The notes: generated by a model not told the origin, from the letters alone. Shown: positions 24,895-34,438, counted from the stretch's first letter. The stretch is 64,000 nucleotides of DNA from Dehalobacter sp. (GCA_023667845.1 JAMPIU010000050.1:157268-221267), one strand, 5' to 3'. Program-made: numbers and translations.

Positions 24895-26724
24895 ATGTGT
24901 GGTATTGTAGGATATTTTGGAGAGAAATCGGCTGTTCCGATTTTGGTTGAAGGTCTAAGAAAGCTTGAATATAGGGGATATGATTCCTCGGGCATAGCGG
25001 TCATGGAAGAAGGCGGGATCCGGATCACCAAGAGTGTTGGGAAACTTGTCAATTTAGAGGAAAAGCTAAGCAACCGCACTTACAATGCAAAAATCGGAAT
25101 CGGCCATACCCGGTGGGCGACGCACGGCAGACCGTCTGATGTGAATGCTCACCCTCATATGGACTGCCATGGAGACTTTGCCGTTGTACATAACGGAATT
25201 ATTGAGAATTATCTTGAGCTTAGAGAATGGCTGACTGCGGAGGGACATCTTTTCCGTTCCGAAACGGATACGGAAGTGCTGGCTCATCTGGTCGAACATT
25301 TTTATAAAGGGGATCTCCAGGACGCAGTCAAAAAAATGCTGGTCAAGGTAGAAGGGTCCTATGCAGTCGTCGTTTTGAGCTATAAGAATCCCGATATTAT
25401 GGTTGCAGCCCGCAAAGACAGTCCGTTGATCGTCGGTATTGGAGACGGAGAATATTTTGTCGCGAGCGATATCCCGGCTGTACTTAAATATACGAGAAAG
25501 ACGTACATCATGGAAGACGGGGAAATGGTGACCGTCTCGGCCAAAGGTTTGAAGTTCTGCGATTTTACGACAGGCGAATGTATTGAAAAGAGTGTCTTTG
25601 AAGTCACTTGGGATGCTGTGGCAGCCGAAAAAGGCGGTTACGAGCACTTTATGCTAAAAGAGATTTTTGAACAGCCGAAGGCCCTGCGGGACACGCTGGC
25701 CGGAAGACTGAACCACGACCATGTTGTGCTGCAGGAAGTGGATCTTACCCCGAAAGAGGTTGCTTTATTCAATAAAGTAGCAATTGTTGCCTGCGGAACT
25801 GCGTATCATGCCGGACTGATCGGCAAAGGGCTAATTGAACACTGGGCCAAAATACCGGTCGAAGTCGATATCGCTTCGGAGTTCCGGTACAGAGCACCTT
25901 TGATTGATGATAAAACCCTGGTCGTTGTAATCAGCCAGTCGGGAGAAACGGCCGACACCCTGGCAGCTTTGCGCGAATCCAAAAAGAAGGGAGCCAGAGT
26001 TATCGCAATCACTAATGTCGTCGGCAGCTCCGTGGCTAGGGAAGCACACGATGTGATCCACACCTGGGCGGGACCGGAAATTGCCGTGGCCTCGACGAAA
26101 GCTTATACGACTCAGATCGAAGGAATGATCCTGCTTGCACTTTATCTTACGCAGGCCAAAGGAACCATGCCGAAGGAATGGATCACCGAAATTATTTCCG
26201 AACTTGGCAAAATTCCTGATAAAGCGGAGATTATTCTCAAAGAAGGAGCTGAACGCATTAAGACCCTAGCCAGGTACTTTGAAGAAGTGAGCAGCGCATT
26301 CTTCATCGGGCGCGGTCTGGACTGGGCAGTTGCGCAGGAAGGTTCTCTGAAACTTAAAGAAATCTCGTATATTCACGCTGAAGCCTATGCTTCAGGTGAG
26401 TTAAAGCATGGCACGCTCGCGCTGATTACAGAGGATACACCGATCATCGCGCTCGCAACCCAGAGAGACCTGTACGAGAAAACGGTCTCGAATGTGATCG
26501 AGGTTAAGGCCAGGGACGCCAAGGTCATTGGGTTTACGTTTGAAGGAAATACCGATTTATATAAGTCGGTTAATGAAATATTCTATATCCCGGAGACCGT
26601 CAATGAGCTTGCTCCGATCTTAACGGTGATTCCACTGCAGCTTCTGTCCTACTATGTTTCCGTCGCCAGAGGGAATGATGTCGATAAGCCCAGGAACCTG
26701 GCTAAATCAGTGACGGTTGAGTAA
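24895..26724 (+). CDS. glmS: Glutamine-fructose-6-phosphate transaminase GlmS
   Basis: Makes glucosamine-6-phosphate from fructose-6-phosphate and glutamine. The N-terminal glutaminase begins MCGIVGYFG with catalytic Cys2 (Cys1 after Met removal), and RGYDSSG and GHTRWATHG follow. Two SIS domains follow with CGTAYHAG, SQSGETADT and the C-terminal DKPRNLAKSVTVE. Its 609 residues are normal. Start ATG with GAGGAG. Feedback control by the upstream ribozyme. Confidence 0.97.
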   Translation: MCGIVGYFGEKSAVPILVEGLRKLEYRGYDSSGIAVMEEGGIRITKSVGKLVNLEEKLSNRTYNAKIGIGHTRWATHGRPSDVNAHPHMDCHGDFAVVHNGIIENYLELREWLTAEGHLFRSETDTEVLAHLVEHFYKGDLQDAVKKMLVKVEGSYAVVVLSYKNPDIMVAARKDSPLIVGIGDGEYFVASDIPAVLKYTRKTYIMEDGEMVTVSAKGLKFCDFTTGECIEKSVFEVTWDAVAAEKGGYEHFMLKEIFEQPKALRDTLAGRLNHDHVVLQEVDLTPKEVALFNKVAIVACGTAYHAGLIGKGLIEHWAKIPVEVDIASEFRYRAPLIDDKTLVVVISQSGETADTLAALRESKKKGARVIAITNVVGSSVAREAHDVIHTWAGPEIAVASTKAYTTQIEGMILLALYLTQAKGTMPKEWITEIISELGKIPDKAEIILKEGAERIKTLARYFEEVSSAFFIGRGLDWAVAQEGSLKLKEISYIHAEAYASGELKHGTLALITEDTPIIALATQRDLYEKTVSNVIEVKARDAKVIGFTFEGNTDLYKSVNEIFYIPETVNELAPILTVIPLQLLSYYVSVARGNDVDKPRNLAKSVTVE

Positions 26725-26790
26725 TATGAAGGGTATTTGGCAATCCTACGGAAGATACTGAAAAAGCCAGCCAAATAAAGTTATTTAGCA

Positions 26791-26826
26791 AAAAAAAGTA
26801 GCCCCCTGAATGCGGGCTACTTTTTT
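26791..26826 (+). terminator. glmS terminator
   Basis: AAAAAGTAGCCC pairs with GGGCTACTTTTT, giving a long T run. It is symmetric and may also stop the minus-strand sigma-54 activator transcript. Confidence 0.85.
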
Positions 26827-26894
26827 GCTCTCAACCTATTGCCGTTTGCCAACGGAAGCTCTATAACTAGGGCGTTTGCGTGCCCTGGTATATT

Positions 26895-27884
26895 TTACTT
26901 AAGACCATACTCCTTGATTTTTCTGTACAATGTTGATTTTGATAAGCCCAGCTCCCTGGCCGCTTCATCTTTGTTTTTGTTTTTACACAAAGCATGCATA
27001 ATGGCTTCTTTTTGTATATCCCTTAAAGGCAGCGGATCATTGCTTTGTGTTACACTCACGGTGGTTTGCCTGTGTTTGATTTCATTCGGAAGGTCTCCGA
27101 TATTCAGTATGCCGTTTTTGGCTTTAAAGACCGCATACACCATCGCATTTTTTAACTGCCTGATGTTTCCGGGCCAGGTATATTCCACAAGCGCTTTATA
27201 GACCTCAAAACTTAATTTGGGTGGTTCACATTGTAGTTCTTTACTGATCTGATCCAAAAAATAATGCGCGAGCAGGAGAATATCCTTTCCTCTGTCCCGC
27301 AACGGGGGGATGTCAATCGCTAAAACGGATAAACGGAAATATAGATCGCTTCGAAATGTTTTTTCCTGTACCATTTGAAACAGGTTCTGGTTAGTTGCGG
27401 CGATAAGTCTGAAGTTTACCGTGGTGTACTTGCTGCTGTTAATCCTGACGACTCTTTTGTCCTCGAGGACACGTAATAATACAGGCTGGACTTCCAAAGG
27501 CATATCCCCGATTTCATCCAAAAACAAAGTTCCACCATTGGCAGCCTCTATTTTACCGGGCTGACCGTTTTTGTTGGCTCCGGTAAAAGCTCCTCCTTCA
27601 TAGCCGAATAATTCACTTTCAATTAAATTTCTGGGTATAGAAGCACAATTAAGGGCGACAAAAGGTCCTTCAGGACAATAATCATGATGAATTGCCTGAG
27701 CAAATATCTCTTTTCCTGTCCCGCTTTCACCATTCAGCAGAACATTATATGTAGACTTGCTGATATTCCTGGCAAAATCAATGGTCTGTACGATAGGCCG
27801 GCTTTTCCCGACAATGGCCTCAAAAGTATGAATGGTGTCATGATTAAGTTGAGATTGTTTTTCAATTCTTTCTTGAGATAACAT
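26895..27884 (-). CDS. Sigma-54-dependent activator without sensor domain
   Basis: 329 residues: AAA+ domain with Walker A GESGTGKE (about residues 52-59), GAFTGA loop (98-103) that contacts sigma-54, Walker B TLFLDEIG, and R-finger region. A C-terminal Fis-type HTH (KDEAARELGLSKSTLYRKIKEY) follows. Only about 20 residues precede the AAA+ core, so the usual PAS or GAF sensor is missing. It could be constitutive, controlled by a partner, or N-terminally truncated. No sigma-54 promoter is evident nearby. Confidence 0.88.
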   Translation of the reverse strand: MLSQERIEKQSQLNHDTIHTFEAIVGKSRPIVQTIDFARNISKSTYNVLLNGESGTGKEIFAQAIHHDYCPEGPFVALNCASIPRNLIESELFGYEGGAFTGANKNGQPGKIEAANGGTLFLDEIGDMPLEVQPVLLRVLEDKRVVRINSSKYTTVNFRLIAATNQNLFQMVQEKTFRSDLYFRLSVLAIDIPPLRDRGKDILLLAHYFLDQISKELQCEPPKLSFEVYKALVEYTWPGNIRQLKNAMVYAVFKAKNGILNIGDLPNEIKHRQTTVSVTQSNDPLPLRDIQKEAIMHALCKNKNKDEAARELGLSKSTLYRKIKEYGLK

Positions 27885-28071
27885 GAAAATTCCGGCTCCT
27901 TTTATTTTGTCGATTAGATGCTTAGGGTCAATATTATCATTATCTGAAAATTATGTCAATTCAAATTTTACCCAGATGTTATAATCATCTATCAATAAAA
28001 TTTGCCTTGTAAGACACTTAAGTAATATAATTATCTGGAAAAAGCTGTTACTGGGTAAGGAGGTTATCCCA

Positions 28072-28425
28072 TTGTCAACCTATCATGCAGCGGCATGGAT
28101 GGTGCCTGCAGAAAGCGGCCTAAAAAAGAAACATGTCCAGAAGGTGCTCGCGCTTTTGCCGGAGGACTGCGAACTGGTCCCGTTTGAGATTCATGGTAAT
28201 AACTCCTCGGCGTATGGTTTTGCGACCATTGAGGTTATTGACGAAGAGGAAAACGGTCTGGAGACGATCGTCGATCTGCTGGAACCGCTTGTCGAAGACT
28301 GGACGGAGGATTCTTCCGACTGCACATTAGACTTGCCGGGCGGAAAGCAGACCTATATCGGCTGTGACTACCGTACAGTAATGGTTAGCGGAGTAGATCC
28401 GCAACCGCACAGTCATCATAATTAA
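28072..28425 (+). CDS. Hypothetical acidic protein (117 aa)
   Basis: TTG start with AAGGAGG 7-8 bases upstream. The product begins MSTYHAAAWMVPAESGLKKK, is strongly acidic in the middle and ends in PQPHSHHN, a His-rich tail. No membrane segment. Not recognised. It stands alone, divergent from the sigma-54 activator. Confidence 0.6.
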   Translation: MSTYHAAAWMVPAESGLKKKHVQKVLALLPEDCELVPFEIHGNNSSAYGFATIEVIDEEENGLETIVDLLEPLVEDWTEDSSDCTLDLPGGKQTYIGCDYRTVMVSGVDPQPHSHHN

Positions 28426-28512
28426 AATCGTTTAAGAGTAACAAGATACAGATATTTGATTGAACAAGGTCAAGATCGTTGGCTATGCTGCGAAACCAAT
28501 TGCTGAGCGGCT

Positions 28513-28543
28513 AAAAAAAAAGGAGGAAATCTGAATTCCTCCT
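28513..28543 (-). terminator. Terminator of the minus-strand selenium/sulfur operon
   Basis: AGGAGGAA and TTCCTCCT pair around a 7-base loop; the minus transcript continues with a run of U. Bases 28426-28684 hold no gene. Confidence 0.75.
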
Positions 28544-28684
28544 CCTGAAGGATATTTTGTTAAAAACTCTGAAGGACCACTGAAAAATGGTGAGTTGGAA
28601 TGTGCTGCCAACTGGGTGAAGCAAGTAATATCGTAAGTCATTTTTGCTTAAAAAGTATATTCCTGCGGTATAACTGAACGGACG

Positions 28685-29023
28685 TTACCCAAGGGTAATT
28701 ACTTTCTCAGCCTCGGCCATAATATCCATATTCAGATACATGTTGCCGATTTCACCTACCTTGACCTGATCCTTCAGGTTGTAGAAGTCCAGGCAGATGC
28801 CACAGGCATAAATGGTAACCCCTTTATCGACTAAAGTCTTTAAAATGTTCAGAACTGGGGCATCTGCTGTGACCAGCTTGACGCCCTCGTGCAGGAATAA
28901 AATATGAGAGGGCAAATGGTCTCCCTCGCTCAGACTGTAGAGATAGGAATACATTAATTTCTCTCCTAGGATTTCTTCACCTTTACCGAAACCTTTACTT
29001 GTAACCAACAATACGTAACCCAT
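28685..29023 (-). CDS. DsrE-like protein, YedF C-terminal type
   Basis: 112 residues from MGYVLLVTSKGFGKG. The pattern ACGICLDFYNLKDQVKVGEI GN matches the C-terminal DsrE/F-like domain of YedF, a selenium-metabolism sulfurtransferase-like protein; the usual N-terminal TusA domain is absent. ATG 29023 with AAAGGAG was chosen over an upstream frame extension. It follows a DUF3343 gene and a cysteine-desulfurase-like gene on the same strand. Confidence 0.78.
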   Translation of the reverse strand: MGYVLLVTSKGFGKGEEILGEKLMYSYLYSLSEGDHLPSHILFLHEGVKLVTADAPVLNILKTLVDKGVTIYACGICLDFYNLKDQVKVGEIGNMYLNMDIMAEAEKVITLG

Positions 29024-29127
29024 AAAAAATGCTCCTTTCAATCCCCAATATTTATTTATACACAAAGACAAGAACCATTCATCTTAAATCCAAAATTTAA
29101 CATGATCCCTGAAGCAAAAAATAATCA

Positions 29128-29358
29128 TCAATCCATACGGACAGCTTTGAGTGGGAGAATGTCATACTGCTCCAAATACGCTTCAACGCCCTGCTGGTCG
29201 GAGCAGGTGATCTGGATCGCGAGCCCGCAGCCCTGGTTAATTGAGGGAGGGACCGGTATCAAGACAAAAGGCCAGCTGCCTGAATTCAAAAGATCTTCTG
29301 CTTCAAGCGTCTGATGAACGGAACTGAAAACAAGGGCGACATTTTCCGAACTTGTCAC
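29128..29358 (-). CDS. DUF3343 putative Se/S carrier protein
   Basis: 76 residues of the DUF3343 family, described as a putative selenium or sulfur carrier. Motifs: ALVFSSVHQTLEAEDLL, VPVPPSINQGCGLAIQI with one conserved Cys. It overlaps the stop of the desulfurase gene by 4 bases and should be translated with it. In other genomes this protein travels with YedF and EF2568-type enzymes. Confidence 0.85.
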   Translation of the reverse strand: MTSSENVALVFSSVHQTLEAEDLLNSGSWPFVLIPVPPSINQGCGLAIQITCSDQQGVEAYLEQYDILPLKAVRMD

Positions 29359-30497
29359 ATTGAACCTCCCAATATGGTGTTTAAAGCAGCCAATAACGCC
29401 GCTATATCTGACTCTGCTTGAGAATAATTGATACTGATGCGCAATGCTCCGCGATCAATGGTTCCGGCTGTTTGATGGGCTAAGGGGGCGCAATGCAGTC
29501 CCGAGCGGGTAACAATATCAAAGCGGCGGTCCAGCTCCAGAGCCACGCTATCAGGGGTATGATTCCGGAAAACACAGGACACCAGGCCGACTCTCGCATT
29601 GATGTCACGGGGCCCGAGAATTTGGATTTCCGGGATATGTTCCAATCCTTCAAGCAGGATAGACATCAGTTGAAGTTCATGGCTGCGGATATTAGGGAGG
29701 CCCTCATGCAATATGAATTCTACCGCAGCCCCGAGGGCCGCGATTCCCGGGATATTCCGTGTGCCACTTTCCATCCCTTCTGGCCAGATATCCGGTTGTT
29801 CAAGGGTCAGGGAATGAAGGCCTGTCCCTCCATAAATCAGGGGATTTAAAACAAGATCTGGCCTGGCATAGTATCCGCCAACCCCTTGAGGTCCCGACAG
29901 GCTCTTATGGCCGGTAAAGGCTAAAAAATCGATGTGCTGGTCTTCCACGTCAATTGGTATCACGCCGGCAGTCTGGGCCGCATCCACCATAAACAGGCAA
30001 TGGTGCGCTTTAGCAATTTGCCCGAGCTGTTTGATCGGCAGAATCGTACCCAGCACATTCGAAGCATGCGTAAAACAAAACAGGCGGGTATTGGGCTGAA
30101 AATTAGATTCCACGATAGCGGGATCCAAAAAACCCTCCCGGCTGCACGGAACAATTGTATAGGAAATTCCGCTCTTTTTGAGATATTCCAGCGGACGGAC
30201 AACGGCATTATGTTCAAGGGAGCTGATCAGAACATGATCCCCAGTCTGAAGAAGTCCATGAAGTCCCACATTGAGCGATTCGGTGATATTCTGCGTAAAA
30301 ACAATTCTCTCAGTATTTGCGATGCCAAACAAGCGGCTTAAAGCCTTTCTGGTATGAAGAAGCTCCCGCCCGGCGCGCAGAGAAGATTGATTGACACCGC
30401 GTCCGGCACTCCCTCCCTGACGCAGGACCCGGTCATGGGTTTCGTAGACCACCTCGGGTTTCGGCCAGGAAGTTGCGGCATTATCAAAATAAAGCAA
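29355..30497 (-). CDS. Cysteine desulfurase family protein (EF2568 type)
   Basis: 380-residue PLP enzyme of aminotransferase class V. It starts LYFDNAATSWPKPEVV, has the PLP-lysine in FTGHKSLSGPQG (about residue 195) and a C-terminal RSGLHCAPLAH loop carrying the persulfide Cys. The family (TIGR01977, EF2568) is linked to labile-selenium molybdenum hydroxylases. It may instead be a cysteine or selenocysteine lyase feeding DUF3343. First gene of the trio. Confidence 0.85.
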   Translation of the reverse strand: MLYFDNAATSWPKPEVVYETHDRVLRQGGSAGRGVNQSSLRAGRELLHTRKALSRLFGIANTERIVFTQNITESLNVGLHGLLQTGDHVLISSLEHNAVVRPLEYLKKSGISYTIVPCSREGFLDPAIVESNFQPNTRLFCFTHASNVLGTILPIKQLGQIAKAHHCLFMVDAAQTAGVIPIDVEDQHIDFLAFTGHKSLSGPQGVGGYYARPDLVLNPLIYGGTGLHSLTLEQPDIWPEGMESGTRNIPGIAALGAAVEFILHEGLPNIRSHELQLMSILLEGLEHIPEIQILGPRDINARVGLVSCVFRNHTPDSVALELDRRFDIVTRSGLHCAPLAHQTAGTIDRGALRISINYSQAESDIAALLAALNTILGGSM

Positions 30498-30626
30498 TTC
30501 CGTCTCCCCTTATCACATGGATTTAATATGACTTATTTTAGCATAGGGACATTGGATTTGCATCTTCTCCCGGCAGAATCTGCTATCTCTAATTCCGATC
30601 GGTCCTACTGTCAAGTATTCAAGACA

Positions 30627-30690
30627 TCAATCGATGCCCGAATTCAATTGATGCTCCGGAATTTAATCGATGTTCTGAATCTAATTGAAT
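30627..30690. repeat. Degenerate 17-19 bp tandem repeat
   Basis: Three and a half copies: TCAATCGATGCCCGAAT, TCAATTGATGCTCCGGAAT, TTAATCGATGTTCTGAAT, CTAATTGAAT. They lie in the gene-free interval 30498-30816 between the desulfurase operon and rluA. This interval also has the palindrome TGATACCAGTATCA (about 30713-30726). Confidence 0.6.
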
Positions 30691-30816
30691 TATTATTAAT
30701 CAAAAGATAAACTGATACCAGTATCATGGTACTATGGTTTCCTGTTAGACATCATTAAGCTCGCGGTCAAAGGTGATGAAGGAAAGCATGGTCAAAAGAC
30801 ATGAGAGAGGGACCTT

Positions 30817-31710
30817 ATGAAGAAATTCCAAACATTTCGGATTACGGAAGAACATCAGGGCTTGACTGTCGAGCAGTATTTGAAAAGTATTGTACAATGT
30901 TCCGGCAGAAAAATTCAAAAGCTGACCAGAGCAGGCGGAGTACGTCTCAATAAAAGAAATGCTTATCTTCAGAAAAAGATAAAAAGCGGGGACATCTTGG
31001 ATGTTCTCGTTTTGGAAGATCAGTTCTTTGGGGTTAAGCCTGAGCCGGGATTGATTGACATTTTGTTTGAAGATCCGGCACTTATTATTTTATATAAACC
31101 AGCCGGCATGTTGGTGCATCCAGCAGGGCAAACAACCGGCGGAACGCTGGCTAACTATCTGGCGGAGTACTTTCGGGAAAATGGAGAGACAATTACCATT
31201 CGTCCTTTACACCGTCTGGATCGGGATACTACAGGCTGTGTGGTATTTGCCAAAGATGCACGAACCCAGTCTGAGCTGGAAAAACAGTTACAGGATGGGA
31301 GGCTGAAAAGAAAATATTACGCAGTGGTTTGGGGAAGAATTGAGCCGCCATCCGGTTCTGTTGACGCACCGATCGGACCGCATCCAACGCTGCCAAACCG
31401 GCGGGCTGTTCATGATCAGGGGGAGCGTGCGCTTACCCATTACAATACGATCAAGACTTTTGAAAATTATTCTCTGTTGGAGCTTACCCTTGAAACCGGA
31501 AGAACGCACCAGATTCGCGTTCATCTCTCCTCACTTAGCCATCCTGTGCTCGGAGACAGAATGTACGGGAAGCGCTCCTACCTGATACCCAGACAGGCCT
31601 TGCATGCCAGATCCGTCTCGTTTTGCCATCCCGTGGACGGAAAGTTAATTGAAATACAGGCCCCTGTTCCGCCTGATTTGGAAAACCTAATCAGCCATCT
31701 TTCTTTATAG
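30817..31710 (+). CDS. RluA-family pseudouridine synthase
   Basis: 297 residues. An N-terminal S4-like domain (QKLTRAGGVRLNKRN) is followed by the RluA catalytic core with LHRLDRDTTG and catalytic Asp135. It also has KPAGMLVHP and GRTHQIRVHL. It isomerises uridine in rRNA or tRNA; the target (RluD-like or another) cannot be told from sequence. Start ATG with GAGAGGGA. Confidence 0.9.
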   Translation: MKKFQTFRITEEHQGLTVEQYLKSIVQCSGRKIQKLTRAGGVRLNKRNAYLQKKIKSGDILDVLVLEDQFFGVKPEPGLIDILFEDPALIILYKPAGMLVHPAGQTTGGTLANYLAEYFRENGETITIRPLHRLDRDTTGCVVFAKDARTQSELEKQLQDGRLKRKYYAVVWGRIEPPSGSVDAPIGPHPTLPNRRAVHDQGERALTHYNTIKTFENYSLLELTLETGRTHQIRVHLSSLSHPVLGDRMYGKRSYLIPRQALHARSVSFCHPVDGKLIEIQAPVPPDLENLISHLSL

Positions 31711-31727
31711 TTTTTGGGGAGTGACTT

Positions 31728-31850
31728 TTACCACCACCAGGTTCTGTAACGGTATCTCGGCCTGTATGCGCCAATGAAAAGGGGAAGTCCCAAAGGAAAA
31801 CAAAAAAGAACATGCTGTTCACCTCTTTTTATATTGGTAAATATATCCAT
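31728..31850 (-). pseudogene. Tiny membrane-protein ORF split across two frames
   Basis: One frame ends with FPLGLPLFIGAYRPRYRYR then Thr-Trp-Trp-Trp, a typical end of very small Firmicutes membrane proteins. The good ribosome binding site (AGAGGTG) and ATG 31813 (MFFF) are in another frame. A one-base slip in the run of six T directly after the start would join them into 28 residues. In the second frame alone an ATG exists at 31850 (40 aa), but with a poor ribosome binding site. The interval 31711-32014 has no other gene. Confidence 0.45.
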
Positions 31851-32014
31851 TTCCAATATATGTTCATTATGCCTAAAAATTATCTTGTCTATGATACGGG
31901 TCGTTTTGTTTCTTTATCCAAAAGGTAAAAAGGACAAAAAGGATTAAGATGTTTCGAAAATTATGTTAAGATGTTCCTAAGATCAAAAAGAAAATTACTG
32001 AATGGGGGAGAAAA

Positions 32015-32584
32015 ATGAAAAAGACAGCTATTGTATTGGGAATTATCCTGATTCTAATTATGATCATTGGAGGTTCTTTGATTGGCAGCTATAACAGTCT
32101 GGTGACTGCTGATGAAAATGTAAAAAGTAAGTGGAGCCAGGTCGAGAACCAGCTGCAGCGTAGAATGGACCTGATTCCAAATCTTGTGGCAACAGTCAAG
32201 GGATATGCTGCGCATGAAAATGAAGTGTTTACCGCTATTGCGGATGCGCGTTCGAAACTGGCCGGAGCCCAGACAATCAATGAAAAAGTAGCAGCGGACG
32301 ATGAGCTGAGCAGTGCTTTGTCCAGATTACTGGTGATCGTTGAGAATTATCCGGATCTGAAAGCAAACCAGAACTTCATTGCCCTGCAGGATGAACTTGC
32401 CGGGACTGAGAACCGCTTGGCAATCGCCCGTCAGGATTATAATGAGGCTGTTCAGACATTTAATACTTCCATCAAGCGTTTCCCGAGAAATATTATTGCA
32501 GGGATGTTTAATTTTGAAAGCTACACTTACTACGAAGCCGAGGAAGGAGCAGAAAAGGCTCCGGTAGTAAAATTTGGCGAGTAG
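32015..32584 (+). CDS. lemA: LemA family protein
   Basis: 189 residues with one N-terminal membrane helix and a long helical bundle (KSKWSQVENQLQRRMDLIPNL is the family signature). It ends in FNFESYTYYEAEEGAEKAP. LemA is membrane-anchored, of unclear function. It pairs with a TPM-domain protein 10 bases downstream, a very common two-gene unit. Start ATG with GGGGGAG. Confidence 0.92.
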   Translation: MKKTAIVLGIILILIMIIGGSLIGSYNSLVTADENVKSKWSQVENQLQRRMDLIPNLVATVKGYAAHENEVFTAIADARSKLAGAQTINEKVAADDELSSALSRLLVIVENYPDLKANQNFIALQDELAGTENRLAIARQDYNEAVQTFNTSIKRFPRNIIAGMFNFESYTYYEAEEGAEKAPVVKFGE

Positions 32585-32594
32585 GAGGACAGGA

Positions 32595-33359
32595 ATGACA
32601 AAGAAACTCCTTTCCGTATTCCTGGCTGTGTTTTTACTGACGGCAGGGGTTTGCCCTTCTCTGCTGGCATTGACACTGCTGGCCAAGCCGGCAACGGATA
32701 TTTATGTACAGGATTATGCCGGTATGCTGGCAGATACAACAAAACAGGAAATTCTCAGAATTGCCGCTGCTCTGGATGAAAAAACCTCGGCTCAAATCGC
32801 CGTTGTGACGGTGGATTCCCTGGAAGGCAGCACGGTTGAGGAGTATGCCAATAAACTGTTTCGGGCCTGGGGCATTGGAGATCAGGAAAAAGACAACGGT
32901 GTATTGTTCCTGATCAGCAAAGAGGACCGGGAGCGAAGAATCGAAGTGGGCTATGGTCTGGAAGGTAGGATTAATGATGCCAAAGCTGGTCGTTTTCTGG
33001 ACCAGTCTACACCGTATTTCCAGGATGGGGATTACGACGGCGGCGTCTATCTGGTATTTAATCTCCTGGTCGCTGAGGTCTGCGAGGAGTATGGTATTGA
33101 TGATCTGGGGGCATCGGAGGAATTAGCAGCTGAAGAATCATCAGGATTTGATTATGACTGGATCATCATCCTAATTGTGTTCATTGTCATCATTTACCTT
33201 AACAGTCGCAACAGGGGCAAACGGAGCGGCAATTTCCGCGGTCCTTTCGGGGGAGGATTCGGAGGCGGATTTGGAGGAGGCTCTTCCGGCGGTGGTTTTG
33301 GTGGTGGCGGGTTCGGAGGCGGTTCTTCTGGGGGCGGTGGATCGTCCCGGGGGTGGTGA
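32595..33359 (+). CDS. TPM-domain membrane protein (YgcG-like)
   Basis: 254 residues from MTKKLLSVFLAVFLL, a signal peptide. The extracytoplasmic TPM domain (VQDYAGMLADTTKQ, EKDNGVLFLISKEDR, GYGLEG) is followed by one membrane helix (WIIILIVFIVIIYL) and a Gly/Ser/Phe low-complexity tail ending SSRGW. TPM domains are linked to membrane quality control, and the tail is a family hallmark. ATG 32595 with GTAGGAGG. Confidence 0.9.
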   Translation: MTKKLLSVFLAVFLLTAGVCPSLLALTLLAKPATDIYVQDYAGMLADTTKQEILRIAAALDEKTSAQIAVVTVDSLEGSTVEEYANKLFRAWGIGDQEKDNGVLFLISKEDRERRIEVGYGLEGRINDAKAGRFLDQSTPYFQDGDYDGGVYLVFNLLVAEVCEEYGIDDLGASEELAAEESSGFDYDWIIILIVFIVIIYLNSRNRGKRSGNFRGPFGGGFGGGFGGGSSGGGFGGGGFGGGSSGGGGSSRGW

Positions 33360-33429
33360 GAAGTGTACTAAAAGTGTTCGCACAAAGATCATATGAAATA
33401 TTGTTAGCATGGGTAAGGGGGTGCATAAA

Positions 33430-34350
33430 ATGGGAAAGATTTATAACGGCTTGACGGAACTTATCGGCGGCACGCCGCTGGTAAGACTTCATCATATCTC
33501 TGCCGGAATCAATGCGGAGGTAATTGCAAAGATTGAATCGTTCAATCCTGGTGGTAGCATTAAGGATAGGATTGCTTTAAATATGATTCTGGATGCCGAG
33601 AAAAAAGGCCTGATGACAAAGGATTCGGTGATTATTGAACCGACTAGCGGAAATACTGGTATTGGCCTGGCTTTTGTCGCAGCGGTCAAAGGGTACCGGC
33701 TGATCCTGACCATGCCGGAAACAATGAGTGTAGAGAGGCGGAAGCTGCTTCAGGCTTACGGAGCTGAAGTTATTCTGACGCCAGGTTCGGAAGGGATGAC
33801 AGGTTCAATTAAAAAAGCAGCGGAGTTGGCCCGGAAAATCCCAGGATCCTTTATTCCCCAGCAGTTTGAAAATCAGGCCAACCCTCAAATCCATCGGGAG
33901 ACGACGGCTGAGGAAATCTGGGCCGATACAGATGGCAAAATAGACATTCTGGTTGCCGGGGTGGGAACAGGAGGCACGCTTACAGGCATAGGAGAAGTTC
34001 TGAAGGTGCGTAAACCTGGACTAAAGGTAATCGCGGTGGAACCTCAGGGCTCTCCGGTCCTCTCAGGGGGCAGACCGGGTTCCCACAACCTTCAGGGAAT
34101 TGGAGCAGGGTTTGTTCCCGGAGTTTTAAACCTTGACCTCATTGATGAAATATTCCAGGTGACGGATCAGGAAGCGTATCGGACGGGACGAGAACTGGTG
34201 AAAAAAGAGGGAATGTTGGTCGGCATTTCTGCCGGTGCAGCCGCTTTTGCTGCCCTGGAAGTTGCCAAACGTCCGGAAAATGAAAGGAAAATGATTGTAG
34301 TCATTTTCCCGGATACTGGTGAAAGGTATATCAGTACTGAAATGTTTTAG
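33430..34350 (+). CDS. cysK: Cysteine synthase A (copy 1)
   Basis: Makes cysteine from O-acetylserine and sulfide. PLP-lysine Lys45 in [20 protein letters not shown] loop, GTGGT phosphate cradle. 306 residues from ATG 33430 with AAGGGGG; the upstream frame extension lacks a ribosome binding site. A close paralogue lies at 48357. It precedes metY copy 1 by 88 bases. Copy 1 lacks the ACTATAGA motif found before the copy 2 operon. Confidence 0.93.
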   Translation: MGKIYNGLTELIGGTPLVRLHHISAGINAEVIAKIESFNPGGSIKDRIALNMILDAEKKGLMTKDSVIIEPTSGNTGIGLAFVAAVKGYRLILTMPETMSVERRKLLQAYGAEVILTPGSEGMTGSIKKAAELARKIPGSFIPQQFENQANPQIHRETTAEEIWADTDGKIDILVAGVGTGGTLTGIGEVLKVRKPGLKVIAVEPQGSPVLSGGRPGSHNLQGIGAGFVPGVLNLDLIDEIFQVTDQEAYRTGRELVKKEGMLVGISAGAAAFAALEVAKRPENERKMIVVIFPDTGERYISTEMF

Positions 34351-34438
34351 GATAAATAAAAAATAGAAAATAATTGCAAACTTAAAAAACATATGAACAT
34401 ATGAACATATATAAAATATCTAAGGAGAGAAACCATTT

